Shown in pieces: positions 40,520-52,449 of a stretch of DNA of 64,000 bases; the stretch's first letter is position 1; each line of letters opens with the position of its first letter. Source of the DNA: Petrolisthes cinctipes (Eukaryota; Arthropoda; Malacostraca; Decapoda; Porcellanidae); the NCBI GenBank assembly GCA_033782935.1, contig JAWQEG010001234.1:1000501-1064500 (forward strand), given 5' to 3'. The notes beneath the pieces were generated by a model. It had not been told where the DNA came from and did not search any database. It saw only the letters and a list, made by a program, of their open reading frames with translations. The translations under genes and the position numbers were made by a program.

Positions 40520-41400
40520 GGCTCAAAACATGCTAAAAATCGATATTTTTAGTGTCCAAAGTCGATATGTGGATGCATCTTCTGTATCCGTTTATATCTC
40601 AAATTCAGGCTCAAAACACCCAAAAATTCGATATTTTGGGGTCCCAGAATTGATCTGTACATGCCTACTTAGTGCTAGAATATTTTCAAAATACAGACCA
40701 AAACATGCTAAAAATCGATATTTTAGGTGCTCAAAGTCGATATCTCAAATTCAGGCCCAAAGCACCCGAAAATTCGATATTTTGGGGTCCCAGAAGCGAA
40801 CTGTACATGCCTACTCCGTGTTAGAGTATTTTCAAATTACAGGCCCAAAACATACTGAAAATCGATCTTCTAGGTGCTCAAAAAGTCGATATGTGCATGC
40901 ATCTTCTGTTCCCGTTTATATCTCAAATTCAGGCTCCAAATACCCGACAATTCGATATTTTGGGGTCCCAGGAGCGATCTGTACATGCCTACTCAGTGCT
41001 AGAATGTTTTCAAAATATAGGCTCAAAACATACTAAAAATCGATATTTTAAGTGTCCACTGTCGATATGTGCATGCATCTTCTGTACCCGTTTATATCTC
41101 AAATTCAGGCTCAAAACACCCGAAAATTCGGTATTTTTAAGTCCTAGAAGCGATCTGTACATGCCTACTCCTAGTTAGAATGTTTTCAAGAGAAAGACCC
41201 AAAACATGCTCAAAATCGAAATTTTAGGTGCCAAAAAGTTGATATGTGCATGCATCTTCTGTACCCGTTTATATCTTAAATTCAGGCTCAAAACACCCGA
41301 AAATTCGATATTTTGGGATCCCAGAAGCGATCTGTACATGACTACTCCGTGTTAGAGTATTTTCAATATACAAGCCCAAAACATATTGAAAATCGATCTT
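40520..41400 (+). repeat. HOR copy (partner 38112-39345)
   Basis: This is the second copy at offset 2201-2202 bp. The extra base comes from an added A before GTCGATATG near 40880. Confidence 0.82.
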
Positions 41401-42509
41401 TTAGGTGCCCAAAAGTCGATATGTGGATACATCTTCTGTACCCGTTTATATCTCAAATTCAGGCTCCACATACCCGAAAATTCGATATTTTGGGGTCCCA
41501 GAAGCTATCTGTACTTGCCTACTCCGTGTGAAGAGTATTTTCAAAATACAGGCCAAAAACATGCTGAAAATCGATATTTTAGGTGACCAAAGTCATTATG
41601 TGTATGCATCTTCTGCACCTGTTTATATCCCAAATTCAACATCAAAACACCCGAAAATGCGATATTTTTTGGTCCTCGAAGCGATCTGTACATGCCTACT
41701 CAGTGCTAGAATGTTTTCAAAATATAGGCCCATAACATGCTAAAAATCGATATTTTAGGTGCCCAAAGTCGAAATCTCAAATTCAGGCCCAAAACACCCG
41801 AAAATTCGATATTTTGTGGTCCCAGAAGCGAACTGTACTTGCCTACTCCGTGTTAGAGTATTTTCAAATAACAGGCCCACAACATACTGAAAATCGATCT
41901 CTTAGGTGCCCAATAGTCGATATGTGCATGCATCTTCTGTACCCGTTTATATCTTAAATTCAGGCTCAAAACACCCGAAAATACGATATTTTGGGGTCCC
42001 AGAAACGATCTGTACATGCCTACTCAGTGCTAGAATATTTTCAAAATATAGGACCAAAACATGCTAAAAATCGATATTTTATGTGCCCAAAGTCGATATC
42101 TCAAATTCAGGCCCAAAACACCCGAAAATTCGATATTTTGGGATCCCAGAAGCGATCTGTAAATGCCTACACCGTGTTAGAGTATTTTCAATATACAGGC
42201 CCAAAACATACTGAAAATCGATCTTTTAGGTGCCCAAAAGTCGATATGTGGATGCATCTTATGTACCCGTTTATATTTCAAATTCAGGTTCCACATAGCC
42301 TAAAATTCGATATTTTAGGGTCCCAGAAGCGATCTGTACTTGCCTACTCCGTGTGAAGAGTATTTTCAAAATACAGGCCCAAAACATGCTGAAAATCGAT
42401 ATTTTAGGTGACCAAAGTCAATATGTGTAAGCATCTTCTGCACCCGTTTATATCCCAAATTCAACCTCAAAACACCCGAAAATACGATATTTTTTGGTCC
42501 TAGAAGCGA

Positions 42510-43184
42510 TCTGTACATGCCTACTCAGTGCTAAAATATTTTCAAAATATAACCCCAAAACATGCTAAAAATCGATATTTTAGGTGCCTAAAGTCGATAT
42601 CTCAAATTCAGGCCCAAAACACCCGAAAAATCGATATTTTGGGGTCCCAGAAGCGAACTGTACATGCCTACTCCGTGTTAGAGTATTTTCAAAATACAGG
42701 CCAAAAACATGCTGAAAATCGATATTTTAAGTGTCAAAAGTCGATATGTGCATGCATCTTCTGAACCCGTTTATATCTCAAATTCAGGCTCAAAACACCG
42801 AAAATTCGGTATTTTTTGGTCCTAGATGCGATCTGTACATGCCTACTCCTAGTTAGAATGGTTTCAGGATACAGACCCAAAACATGCTCAAAATCGATAT
42901 TTTAGTTGCCCAAAAGTCGATATGTGCATGCATCTTCAGTACCTGTTTATATCTCAAATTCGGACTCAAAACACCCGAAAATTGGATATTTTTAGGTCCC
43001 AGAAGCGATCTGTACATGCCTACTCCGTGTTAGAGTATTTTCAAATTACAGGCTCAAAACATGATAAAAATCGATATTTTAGGTGTCCAAAGTCGATATG
43101 TGCATGCATCTTCTGCACCCGTTTATATCCCAAATTCAACCTCAAAACACCCGAAAATTCGATATTTTTGGGACCCAGAAGCGA
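42510..43184 (+). repeat. 4-monomer HOR, 675 bp, copy 1
   Basis: Phase points 42562, 42709, 42884, 43061 and 43237 give 147+175+177+176 = 675 bp. Private variants are ATATAACCCCAAAAC, GTGCCTAAAGTCG, TCTGAACCCG, ACACCGAAAATTCGG, GGTCCTAGATGCG, AATGGTTTCAGGATAC, AATTCGGACTC and AAATTGGATATTTTTAGG. Confidence 0.94.
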
Positions 43185-43785
43185 TATGTACATGCCTACT
43201 CAGTGCTAAAATATTTTCAAAATATAACCCCAAAACATGCTAAAAATCGATATTTTAGGTGCCTAAAGTCGATATCTCAAATTCAGGCCCAAAACACCCG
43301 AAAAATCGATATTTTGGGGTCCCAGAAGCGAACTGTACATGCCTACTCCGTGTTAGAGTATTTTCAAAATACAGGCCAAAAACATGCTAAAAATCGATAT
43401 TTTAAGTGTCAAAAGTCGATATGTGCATGCATCTTCTGAACCCGTTTATATCTCAAATTCAGGCTCAAAACACCGAAAATTCGGTATTTTTTGGTCCTAG
43501 ATGCGATCTGTACATGCCTACTCCTAGTTAGAATGGTTTCAGGATACAGACCCAAAACATGCTCAAAATCGATATTTTAGTTGCCCAAAAGTCGATATGT
43601 GCATGCATCTTCAGTACCTGTTTATATCTCAAATTCGGACTCAAAACACCCGAAAATTGGATATTTTTAGGTCCCAGAAGCGATCTGTACATGCCTACTC
43701 CGTGTTAGAGTATTTTCAAATTACAGGCTCAAAACATGATAAAAATCGATATTTTAGGTGTCCAAAGTCGATATGTGCATGCATC
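43185..43785 (+). repeat. 4-monomer HOR, 675-bp offset, copy 2 (about 600 bp)
   Basis: It follows copy 1 directly and is almost identical. I noted one substitution over about 600 bp: ATGCTGAAAATCG in copy 1 against ATGCTAAAAATCG here, at 43387. It ends near 43785, where this locus switches to TTCAGTACCTG while copy 1 has TTCTGCACCCG. Confidence 0.94.
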
Positions 43786-44362
43786 TTCAGTACCTGTTTA
43801 TATGTCAAATTTGGGCTCAAAACACCCGAAAATTCGGTATTTTTGGGTCCTAGAAGCGATCTGTACATGCCTACTCCTAGTTAGAATGTTTTCAAGATGC
43901 AGACCCAAAATATGCTCAAAATCGATATTTTAGTTGCCCAAAAGTCGATATGTGCATGCATTTTCTGTACCCGTTTATATCTCAAATTCAGGCTCAAAAC
44001 ACCCGAAAATTCGATATTTTGGGGTCCCAAAAGCGATCTGTACATGCCTACTCAGTGCTAGAATATTTTCAATTTATAGGCCCAAAACATGCTGAAAATC
44101 GATATTTTAGGTGCCCAAAGTCGATATTTGAAATTCAGGCCCAAAACGCCCGAAAATTCGATATTTTTGGGTCACAGAAGCGATCTGTACATGCCTACTC
44201 TGTGTTAGATTTTTCTCAAAATACAGGCCAAAAACATACTGAAAATCGATATTTTAAGTGTCCAAAGTCGATATGTGCATGCATCTTCTGTACCCGTTTA
44301 TATCTCAAATTCAGGATCAAAACACCCGATAATTCGATATTTTGGGGTCCCAGAAGCGATAA

Positions 44363-47300
44363 GTACATGCCTACTCCTAGTTAGAATGTTTCCAAGATAC
44401 AGTCCCAAAACATGCTCAAAATCGATATTTTAGGTGCCCAAAAGTCGATATGTGCATGCATCTTCAGTACCTGTTTATATCTCAAATTCGGAATCAAAAC
44501 ACCCGAAAATTCGATATTTTTAGGTCCCAGAAGCGATCTGTACATGCCTACTCCGTGTTAGAGTATTTTCAAAATACAGGATCACAACATGCCAAAAATC
44601 GATATTTTAGGTGTCAAAAGTCGATATGTGCATGCATCTTCTGTACCCGATTATATCTCAAATTCAGGCTCAAAACACCCGAAAATTCGGTATTTTTAGG
44701 TCGTAGAAGCGATCTGTACATGCCTACTCCTAGTTTGAATGTTTTCAAGATACAGACCCAAAACATGCTCAAAATCGATATTATAGGTGACCAAAAGTCG
44801 ATATGTGCATGCATCTTCTGTACCCGATTATATCTCAAATTCAGTCTCAAAACACCCAAAAATTCGGTATTTTTGGGTCCTAGAAGCGATCTGTACATGC
44901 CTACTCCTAGTTAGAATGTTTCCAAGATACAGACCCAAAACATGCTCAAAATCGATATTTTAGGTGCCCAAAAGTCGATATGTGCATGCATCTTCAGTAC
45001 CTGTTTATATCTCAAATTCGGGCTCCAAACACCAGAAAATTCGATATTTTGGGGTCCCAGAAGCGATCTGTACATGCCTACTCCGTGTTAGAGTATTTTC
45101 AAAGTACAGGCCCAAAACATGCTAAAAATCGATATTTTAGGTACCCAAAGTCGATATGTGTATGCATTTTCTGTACCCGTTTATATCTCAAATTCAGACT
45201 CAAAACACCCGAAAAATTGATATTTGGGGGTCCCAGACGCGATCTGTACATGCCTACTCAGTGCTAGAATATTTTCAAAATATAGGCCCAAAACATGCTA
45301 AAAATCGATATTTTAGGTGCCTAAAATCGATATCTCAAATTCAGGCCCAAAACACCCGAAAATTCGATATCTTGGGGTCCCAGAAGTGAACTGTACATGC
45401 CTACTCCGTGTTAGAGTATTTTCAAAATAAAGGCCAAAAACATACTGAAAATCGATCTTTTAGGTGCCCAATAGTCGATATGTGCATGCATATTCTGTAC
45501 CCATTTATATTTCAAATTCAGGCTCCAAACACTCGAAAAATCGATATTTTTGGGTCCCAGAAGCGATCTGTACACGCCTACTCAGATACATGCCCAAAAC
45601 ATGCTGAAAATCGATATTTTAGATGCCCAAAGTGAATATGTGTAAGCATCTTCTGCACTCGTTTATATCTGAAATTCAACCTCAAAACACCCGTAAATTC
45701 GATATTTTTGGGTCCCAGAAGCGATCTGTACATGCCTACTTCGTGTTAGAGTATTTTCAAACTACAGACCCAAAACATGCTCAAAATCTATATTTTAGGT
45801 GCCCAAAGTCAATATGTGCATGCATCTTCAGTACCTGTTTATATCTCAAATTCTGGCTCAAAACACCCAAAAATTCGATATTTTGGGGTACCAGAAGCAA
45901 TCTGTACATGCCTACTTCGTGTTAGAGTATTTTCAAAATACAGGCCCAAAACATGCTGAAAATCGATATTTTAGTTGCCCAAAGTCAATATGTGCATGCA
46001 TTTTCTGTACCCGTTTATATCTCAAATTCAGGCTCAAAACACACGAAAATTCGATATTTTGGGGTCTCAGAAGCGATCTGTACATGCCTACTCAGTGCTA
46101 GAATATTTTCAATGCATAGGCCCAAAACATGCTGAAAATCGATATTTTAGGTGCCCAAAGACGATATTTGAAATTCAGGCCCAAAACACCCGAAAATTCG
46201 ATATTTTGGGATCACAGAAGCGATCTGTACATGCCTACTCTGTGTTAGATTATTTTCAAAATACAGGCCAAAACCATACTGAAAATCGATATTTTAAGTG
46301 TCCAAAGTCGATATGTGCATGCATCTTCTGTACCCGTTTATATCTCAAATTCAGGATCAAAACACCCAAAAATTCGATATTTTGGGGTACCAGAAGCGAT
46401 CTGTACATGCCTACTTCGTGTTAGAGTATTTTCAAAATACAGGCCCAAAACATGCTGAAAATCGATATTTTAGTTGCCCAAAGTCAATATGTGCATGCAT
46501 TTTCTGTACCCGTTTATATCTCAAATTCAGGCTCAAAACACCCGAAAGATTGATATTTTGGGGTCCCAGATGCGATCTGTACATGCCTACTCAGTGCTAT
46601 AATGTTTTCAAAATACAGGATCAAAACATGCTAAAAATCGATATTTTAGGTGTCTAAAGTCGATATGTGCATGCATCTTCAGTACCTGTTTATATCTCAA
46701 ATTCAGGCTCAAAACACCCGAAAATTCGATATTTTTGGGTCCCTGAAGCGATCTGTACACGCCTACTCAGATACAGGCCCAAAACATGCTGAAAATCGAT
46801 ATTTTAGATGCCCAAAGTGAATATGTGTAAGCATCTTCTGCACTCGTTTATTTCTGAAATTCAACCTCAAAACACCCGTAAATTCGATATTTTTGGGTCC
46901 CAGAAGCGATCTGTACATGCCTACTCAGTGCTAGAATGTTTTTAAAATATAGGCTCAAAACATGCTAAAAATCGATCTTTTAAGTGTCCAAAGTCGATAT
47001 GTGCATGCATCTTCTGTACCCGTTTATATCTCAAATTCAGGCTTAAAACACCGAAAATTCGTTATTTTTGGGTCCTAGAAGCGATCTGTACATGCCTACT
47101 TCTAGTTAGAATTGTTTCAAGATACAGACCCAAAACATGCTCAAAATCGATTTTTTAGGTTCCCAAAAGTCGATATGTGCATGCATCTTCAGTACCTGTT
47201 TATATCTCATATTCGGGCTCAAAACACCCGAAAATTCGATATTTTTTGGTTCCAGAAGCAATTTGTACATGCCTACTATGTGTTAGAGTATTTTCAAAAT

Positions 47301-48476
47301 ACAGGCTCAAAACATGCTAAAAATCGATATTTTAGGTGTCTAAAGTCGATATGTGCATGCATCTTCTGTACCCGATTATATCTCAAATTCAGGCTCAAAA
47401 CACCCGAAAATTCGGTATTTTTGGGTCCTAAAAGCGATCTGTACATGCCTACTCCTAGTTAGAATGTTTTCAAGATACAGGCCAAAAACATACTGAAAAT
47501 CGATATTTTAAGTGTCCAAAGTCGATATGTGCATGCATCTTCTGTACCCGTTTATATCTCAAATTCAGGATCAAAACACACGAAAATTCGATATTTTGGG
47601 GTCCCAGAAGCGATAAGAACATGCCTACTCCATGTTAGAGTATTTTCAAAATACAGGCCCAAAACATACTGAAAATCGATATTTTAAGTGTCCAAAGTCG
47701 ATATGTGCATGCATCTTCTGTACCCGTTTATATCTCAAATTCAGGCTTAAAAGACCGAAAATTCGGTATTTTTGGGTCCCAGAAGTGATCTGTACATGCC
47801 TACTCAGTGCTAAAATATTTTCAAAGTATAGGCCCAAAACATGCTAAAAATCGATATGTTAGGTGTCTAAAGTCGATATGTTCATGCATCTTCTGTATCC
47901 GATTATATCTCAAATTCAGGCTCAAAACACCCGAAAATTCGATATTTTGGGGTCCCAGAAGCAAACTGTACATGCCTACTTCGTGTTAGAGTATTTTCAA
48001 AATACACGCCCAAAACATACTGAAAATCGATCTTTTAGGTGCCCAATAGTCGATATGTGCATGCATCTTCTGTACCCGTTTATATCTCAAATTCAGGCTC
48101 CAAACACCCGAAAATTCGATATTTGGGGTCCCAGAAGCGATCTGTACATGCCTACTCAGATACTGGCCCAAAACATGCTGAAAATCGATATTTTATGTGC
48201 CCAAAGTGAATATGTGTAAGCATCTTCTGCACTCGTTTATATCTGAAATTCAACCTCAAAACACCCGAAAATTCGATATTTTTGGGTCCCAGAAGCGATC
48301 TGTACATGCCTACTCATTGCTAGAATGTTTTCAAAATATAGGCTCAAAACATGCTAAAAATCGATATTTTAAGTGCCCAAAGTCGATATGTGCATGCATC
48401 TTCTGTACCCGTTTATATCTCAAATTCAAGATTAAAACACCGAAAATTCGGTATTTTTGGGACCTAGAAGCAATCT
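44363..48476 (+). repeat. 24-monomer HOR, 4114 bp, copy 1
   Basis: Phase points from 44412 to 48526 define 24 units: two of the 147 class (45295, 46129), three of the 158-159 class (45442, 46628, 48017) and nineteen full ones. The block carries subtypes typical of the right part of the window: TTCAGTACCTG, CCCGATTATATC, GCACTCGTTTATATCTG with ACACCCGTAAATTC, and TCAATGCATAGG. The following copy repeats it in order. Confidence 0.94.
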
Positions 48477-51400
48477 GTACATGCCTACTCCTAGTTAGAA
48501 TGTTTCCAAGATACAGTCCCAAAACATGCTCAAAATCGATATTTTAGGTGCCCAAAAGTCGATATGTGCATGCATCTTCAGTACCTGTTTATATCTCAAA
48601 TTCGGAATCAAAACACCCGAAAATTCGATATTTTTAGGTCCCAGAAGCGATCTGTACATGCCTACTCCGTGTTAGAGTATTTTCAAAATACAGGATCACA
48701 ACATGCCAAAAATCGATATTTTAGGTGTCAAAAGTCGATATGTGCATGCATCTTCTGTACCCGATTATATCTCAAATTCAGGCTCAAAACACCCGAAAAT
48801 TCGGTATTTTTAGGTCGTAGAAGCGATCTGTACATGCCTACTCCTAGTTTGAATGTTTTCAAGATACAGACCCAAAACATGCTCAAAATCGATATTATAG
48901 GTGACCAAAAGTCGATATGTGCATGCATCTTCTGTACCCGATTATATCTCAAATTCAGTCTCAAAACACCCAAAAATTCGGTATTTTTGGGTCCTAGAAG
49001 CGATCTGTACATGCCTACTCCTAGTTAGAATGTTTCCAAGATACAGACCCAAAACATGCTCAAAATCGATATTTTAGGTGCCCAAAAGTCGATATCTGCA
49101 TGCATCTTCAGTACCTGTTTATATCTCAAATTCGGGCTCCAAACACCAGAAAATTCGATATTTTGGGGTCCCAGAAGCGATCTGTACATGCCTACTCCGT
49201 GTTAGAGTATTTTCAAAATACAGGCCCAAAACATGCTAAAAATCGATATTTTAGGTACCCAAAGTCGATATGTGTATGCATTTTCTGTACCCGTTTATAT
49301 CTCAAATTCAGACTCAAAACACCCGAAAAATTGATATTTGGGGGTCCCAGACGCGATCTGTACATGCCTACTCAGTGCTAGAATATTTTCAAAATATAGG
49401 CCCAAAACATGCTAAAAATCGATATTTTAGGTGCCTAAAATCGATATCTCAAATTCAGGCCCAAAACACCCGAAAATTCGATATCTTGGGGTCCCAGAAG
49501 TGAACTGTACATGCCTACTCCGTGTTAGAGTATTTTCAAAATACAGGCCAAAAACATACTGAAAATCGATCTTTTAGGTGCCCAATAGTCGATATGTGCA
49601 TGCATATTCTGTACCCATTTATATTTCAAATTCAGGCCCCAAACACTCGAAAAATCGATATTTTTGGGTCCCAGAAGCGATCTGTACACGCCTACTCAGA
49701 TACATGCCCAAAACATGCTGAAAATCGATATTTTAGATGCCCAAAGTGAATATGTGTAAGCATCTTCTGCACTCGTTTATATCTGAAATTCAACCTCAAA
49801 ACACCCGTAAATTCGATATTTTTGGGTCCCAGAAGCGATCTGTACATGCCTACTTCGTGTTAGAGTATTTTCAAACTACAGACCCAAAACATGCTCAAAA
49901 TCTATATTTTAGGTGCCCAAAGTCAATATGTGCATGCATCTTCAGTACCTGTTTATATCTCAAATTCTGGCTCAAAACACCCAAAAATTCGATATTTTGG
50001 GGTACCAGAAGCAATCTGTACATGCCTACTTCGTGTTAGAGTATTTTCAAAATACAGGCCCAAAACATGCTGAAAATCGATATTTTAGTTGCCCAAAGTC
50101 AATATGTGCATGCATTTTCTGTACCCGTTTATATCTCAAATTCAGGCTCAAAACACACGAAAATTCGATATTTTGGGGTCTCAGAAGCGATCTGTACATG
50201 CCTACTCAGTGCTAGAATATTTTCAATGCATAGGCCCAAAACATGCTGAAAATCGATATTTTAGGTGCCCAAAGACGATATTTGAAATTCAGGCCCAAAA
50301 CACCCGAAAATTCGATATTTTGGGATCACAGAAGCGATCTGTACATGCCTACTCTGTGTTAGATTATTTTCAAAATACAGGCCAAAACCATACTGAAAAT
50401 CGATATTTTAAGTGTCCAAAGTCGATATGTGCATGCATCTTCTGTACCCGTTTATATCTCAAATTCAGGATCAAAACACCCAAAAATTCGATATTTTGGG
50501 GTACCAGAAGCGATCTGTACATGCCTACTTCGTGTTAGAGTATTTTCAAAATACAGGCCCAAAACATGCTGAAAATCGATATTTTAGTTGCCCAAAGTCA
50601 ATATGTGCATGCATTTTCTGTACCCGTTTATATCTCAAATTCAGGCTCAAAACACCCGAAAGATTGATATTTTGGGGTCCCAGATGCGATCTGTACATGC
50701 CTACTCAGTGCTATAATGTTTTCAAAATACAGGATCAAAACATGCTAAAAATCGATATTTTAGGTGTCTAAAGTCGATATGTGCATGCATCTTCAGTACC
50801 TGTTTATATCTCAAATTCAGGCTCAAAACACCCGAAAATTCGATATTTTTGGGTCCCTGAAGCGATCTGTACACGCCTACTCAGATACAGGCCCAAAACA
50901 TGCTGAAAATCGATATTTTAGATGCCCAAAGTGAATATGTGTAAGCATCTTCTGCACTCGTTTATTTCTGAAATTCAACCTCAAAACACCCGTAAATTCG
51001 ATATTTTTGGGTCCCAGAAGCGATCTGTACATGCCTACTCAGTGCTAGAATGTTTTTAAAATATAGGCTCAAAACATGCTAAAAATCGATCTTTTAAGTG
51101 TCCAAAGTCGATATGTGCATGCATCTTCTGTACCCGTTTATATCTCAAATTCAGGCTTAAAACACCGAAAATTCGTTATTTTTGGGTCCTAGAAGCGATC
51201 TGTACATGCCTACTTCTAGTTAGAATTGTTTCAAGATACAGACCCAAAACATGCTCAAAATCGATTTTTTAGGTTCCCAAAAGTCGATATGTGCATGCAT
51301 CTTCAGTACCTGTTTATATCTCATATTCGGGCTCAAAACACCCGAAAATTCGATATTTTTTGGTTCCAGAAGCAATTTGTACATGCCTACTCCGTGTTAG

Positions 51401-51744
51401 AGTATTTTCAAAATACAGGCTCAAAACATGCTAAAAATCGATATTTTAGGTGTCTAAAGTCGATATGTTCATGCATCTTCTGTATCCGATTATATCTCAA
51501 ATTCAGGCTCAAAACACCCGAAAATTCGATATTTTGGGGTCCCAGAAGCAAACTGTACATGCCTACTTCGTGTTAGAGTATTTTCAAAATACACGCCCAA
51601 AACATACTGAAAATCGATCTTTTAGGTGCCCAATAGTCGATATGTGCATGCATCTTCTGTACCCGTTTATATCTCAAATTCAGGCTCCAAACACCCGAAA
51701 ATTCGATATTTGGGGTCCCAGAAGCGATCTGTACATGCCTACTC
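48477..51744 (+). repeat. 24-monomer HOR, 4114-bp offset, copy 2 (three monomers shorter)
   Basis: It is in tandem with copy 1. From 48477 to about 51390 I noted only four substitutions, at copy-1 positions 44982, 45104, 45430 and 45524. Near 51390-51450 the offset falls from 4114 to 3587 bp: copy 2 lacks the three monomers 47314-47840 (527 bp). Similarity then continues to 51744. A more distant third copy contains the first of those three monomers, which favours a loss from copy 2 over a gain in copy 1. Confidence 0.93.
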
Positions 51745-52449
51745 CGTGTTAGAGTATTTTCATAATACAGGCTCAAAACATGCTAAAAATCGATATTTTA
51801 GGTGTCTAAAGTCGATATGTGCATGCATCTTCTGTACCCGATTATATCTCAAATTCAGACTCAAAACACCCGAAAATTCTGTATTTTTGGGTCCTAGAAG
51901 CGATCTGTACATGCGTACTCCTAGTTAGAATGTTTTCAAGGTACAGACCCCAAACATGCTCAAAATCGATATTATAGGTGCCCAAAAGTCGATATGTGCA
52001 TGCATCTTCTGTACCCGATTATATCTCAAATTCAGGGTCAAAACACCCGAAAATTTGGTATTTTTGGGTCCCAGAAGCGATCTGTACATGCCTACTCCAA
52101 GTTAAAATGGTTTCACGATACAGACCCAAAACATGCTCAAAATCGATATTTTAGGTGTCTAAAGTCGATATGTGCATGCATCTTCTGTACCCGATTATAT
52201 CTCAAATTCAGGCTCAAAACACCCGAAAATTTGGTATTTTTGGGTCCTAGAAGCGATCTGTACATGCCTACTGCTAGTTTGAATGTTTTCAAGATACAGA
52301 CCCAAAACATGCTCAAAATCGATATTATAGGTGCCCAAAAGTCAATATGTGCATGCATCTTTTGTACCCGATTATATCTCAAATTCAGGCTGAAAACACC
52401 CGAAAACCCGGTATTTTTGGGTCCTAGAAGCGATATGTACATGCCTACT
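51745..52449 (+). repeat. Spacer of CCCGATTATATC-type monomers
   Basis: Four consecutive full monomers, with phase points near 51779, 51956, 52134 and 52309. All are of the CCCGATTATATC type, mostly with CTCCTAGTT or CTGCTAGTT tails and TCGGTATTTTTGGG. They resemble each other more than units elsewhere, suggesting a local single-monomer expansion. Nothing but satellite is present. Confidence 0.75.

Larger units (their letters stand above)
32478..42509 (+). repeat. Array domain IV: multimers of about 2.2-2.5 kb, partly scrambled
   Basis: The domain is marked by GTGTGAAAAG or GTGTGAAGAG monomers (33637, 37795, 40318, 41526, 42352), GAACTGTACATGCC units and the GATATTTTTAGTGTCC unit (32817, 38329, 39503, 40530). 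Copies at offsets of 2524, about 2201, 1027-1174 and 850 bp overlap, so no single period describes it. Between about 34530 and 37560 I see only ordinary full and 147-bp monomers, without a clear local copy. Confidence 0.72.
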
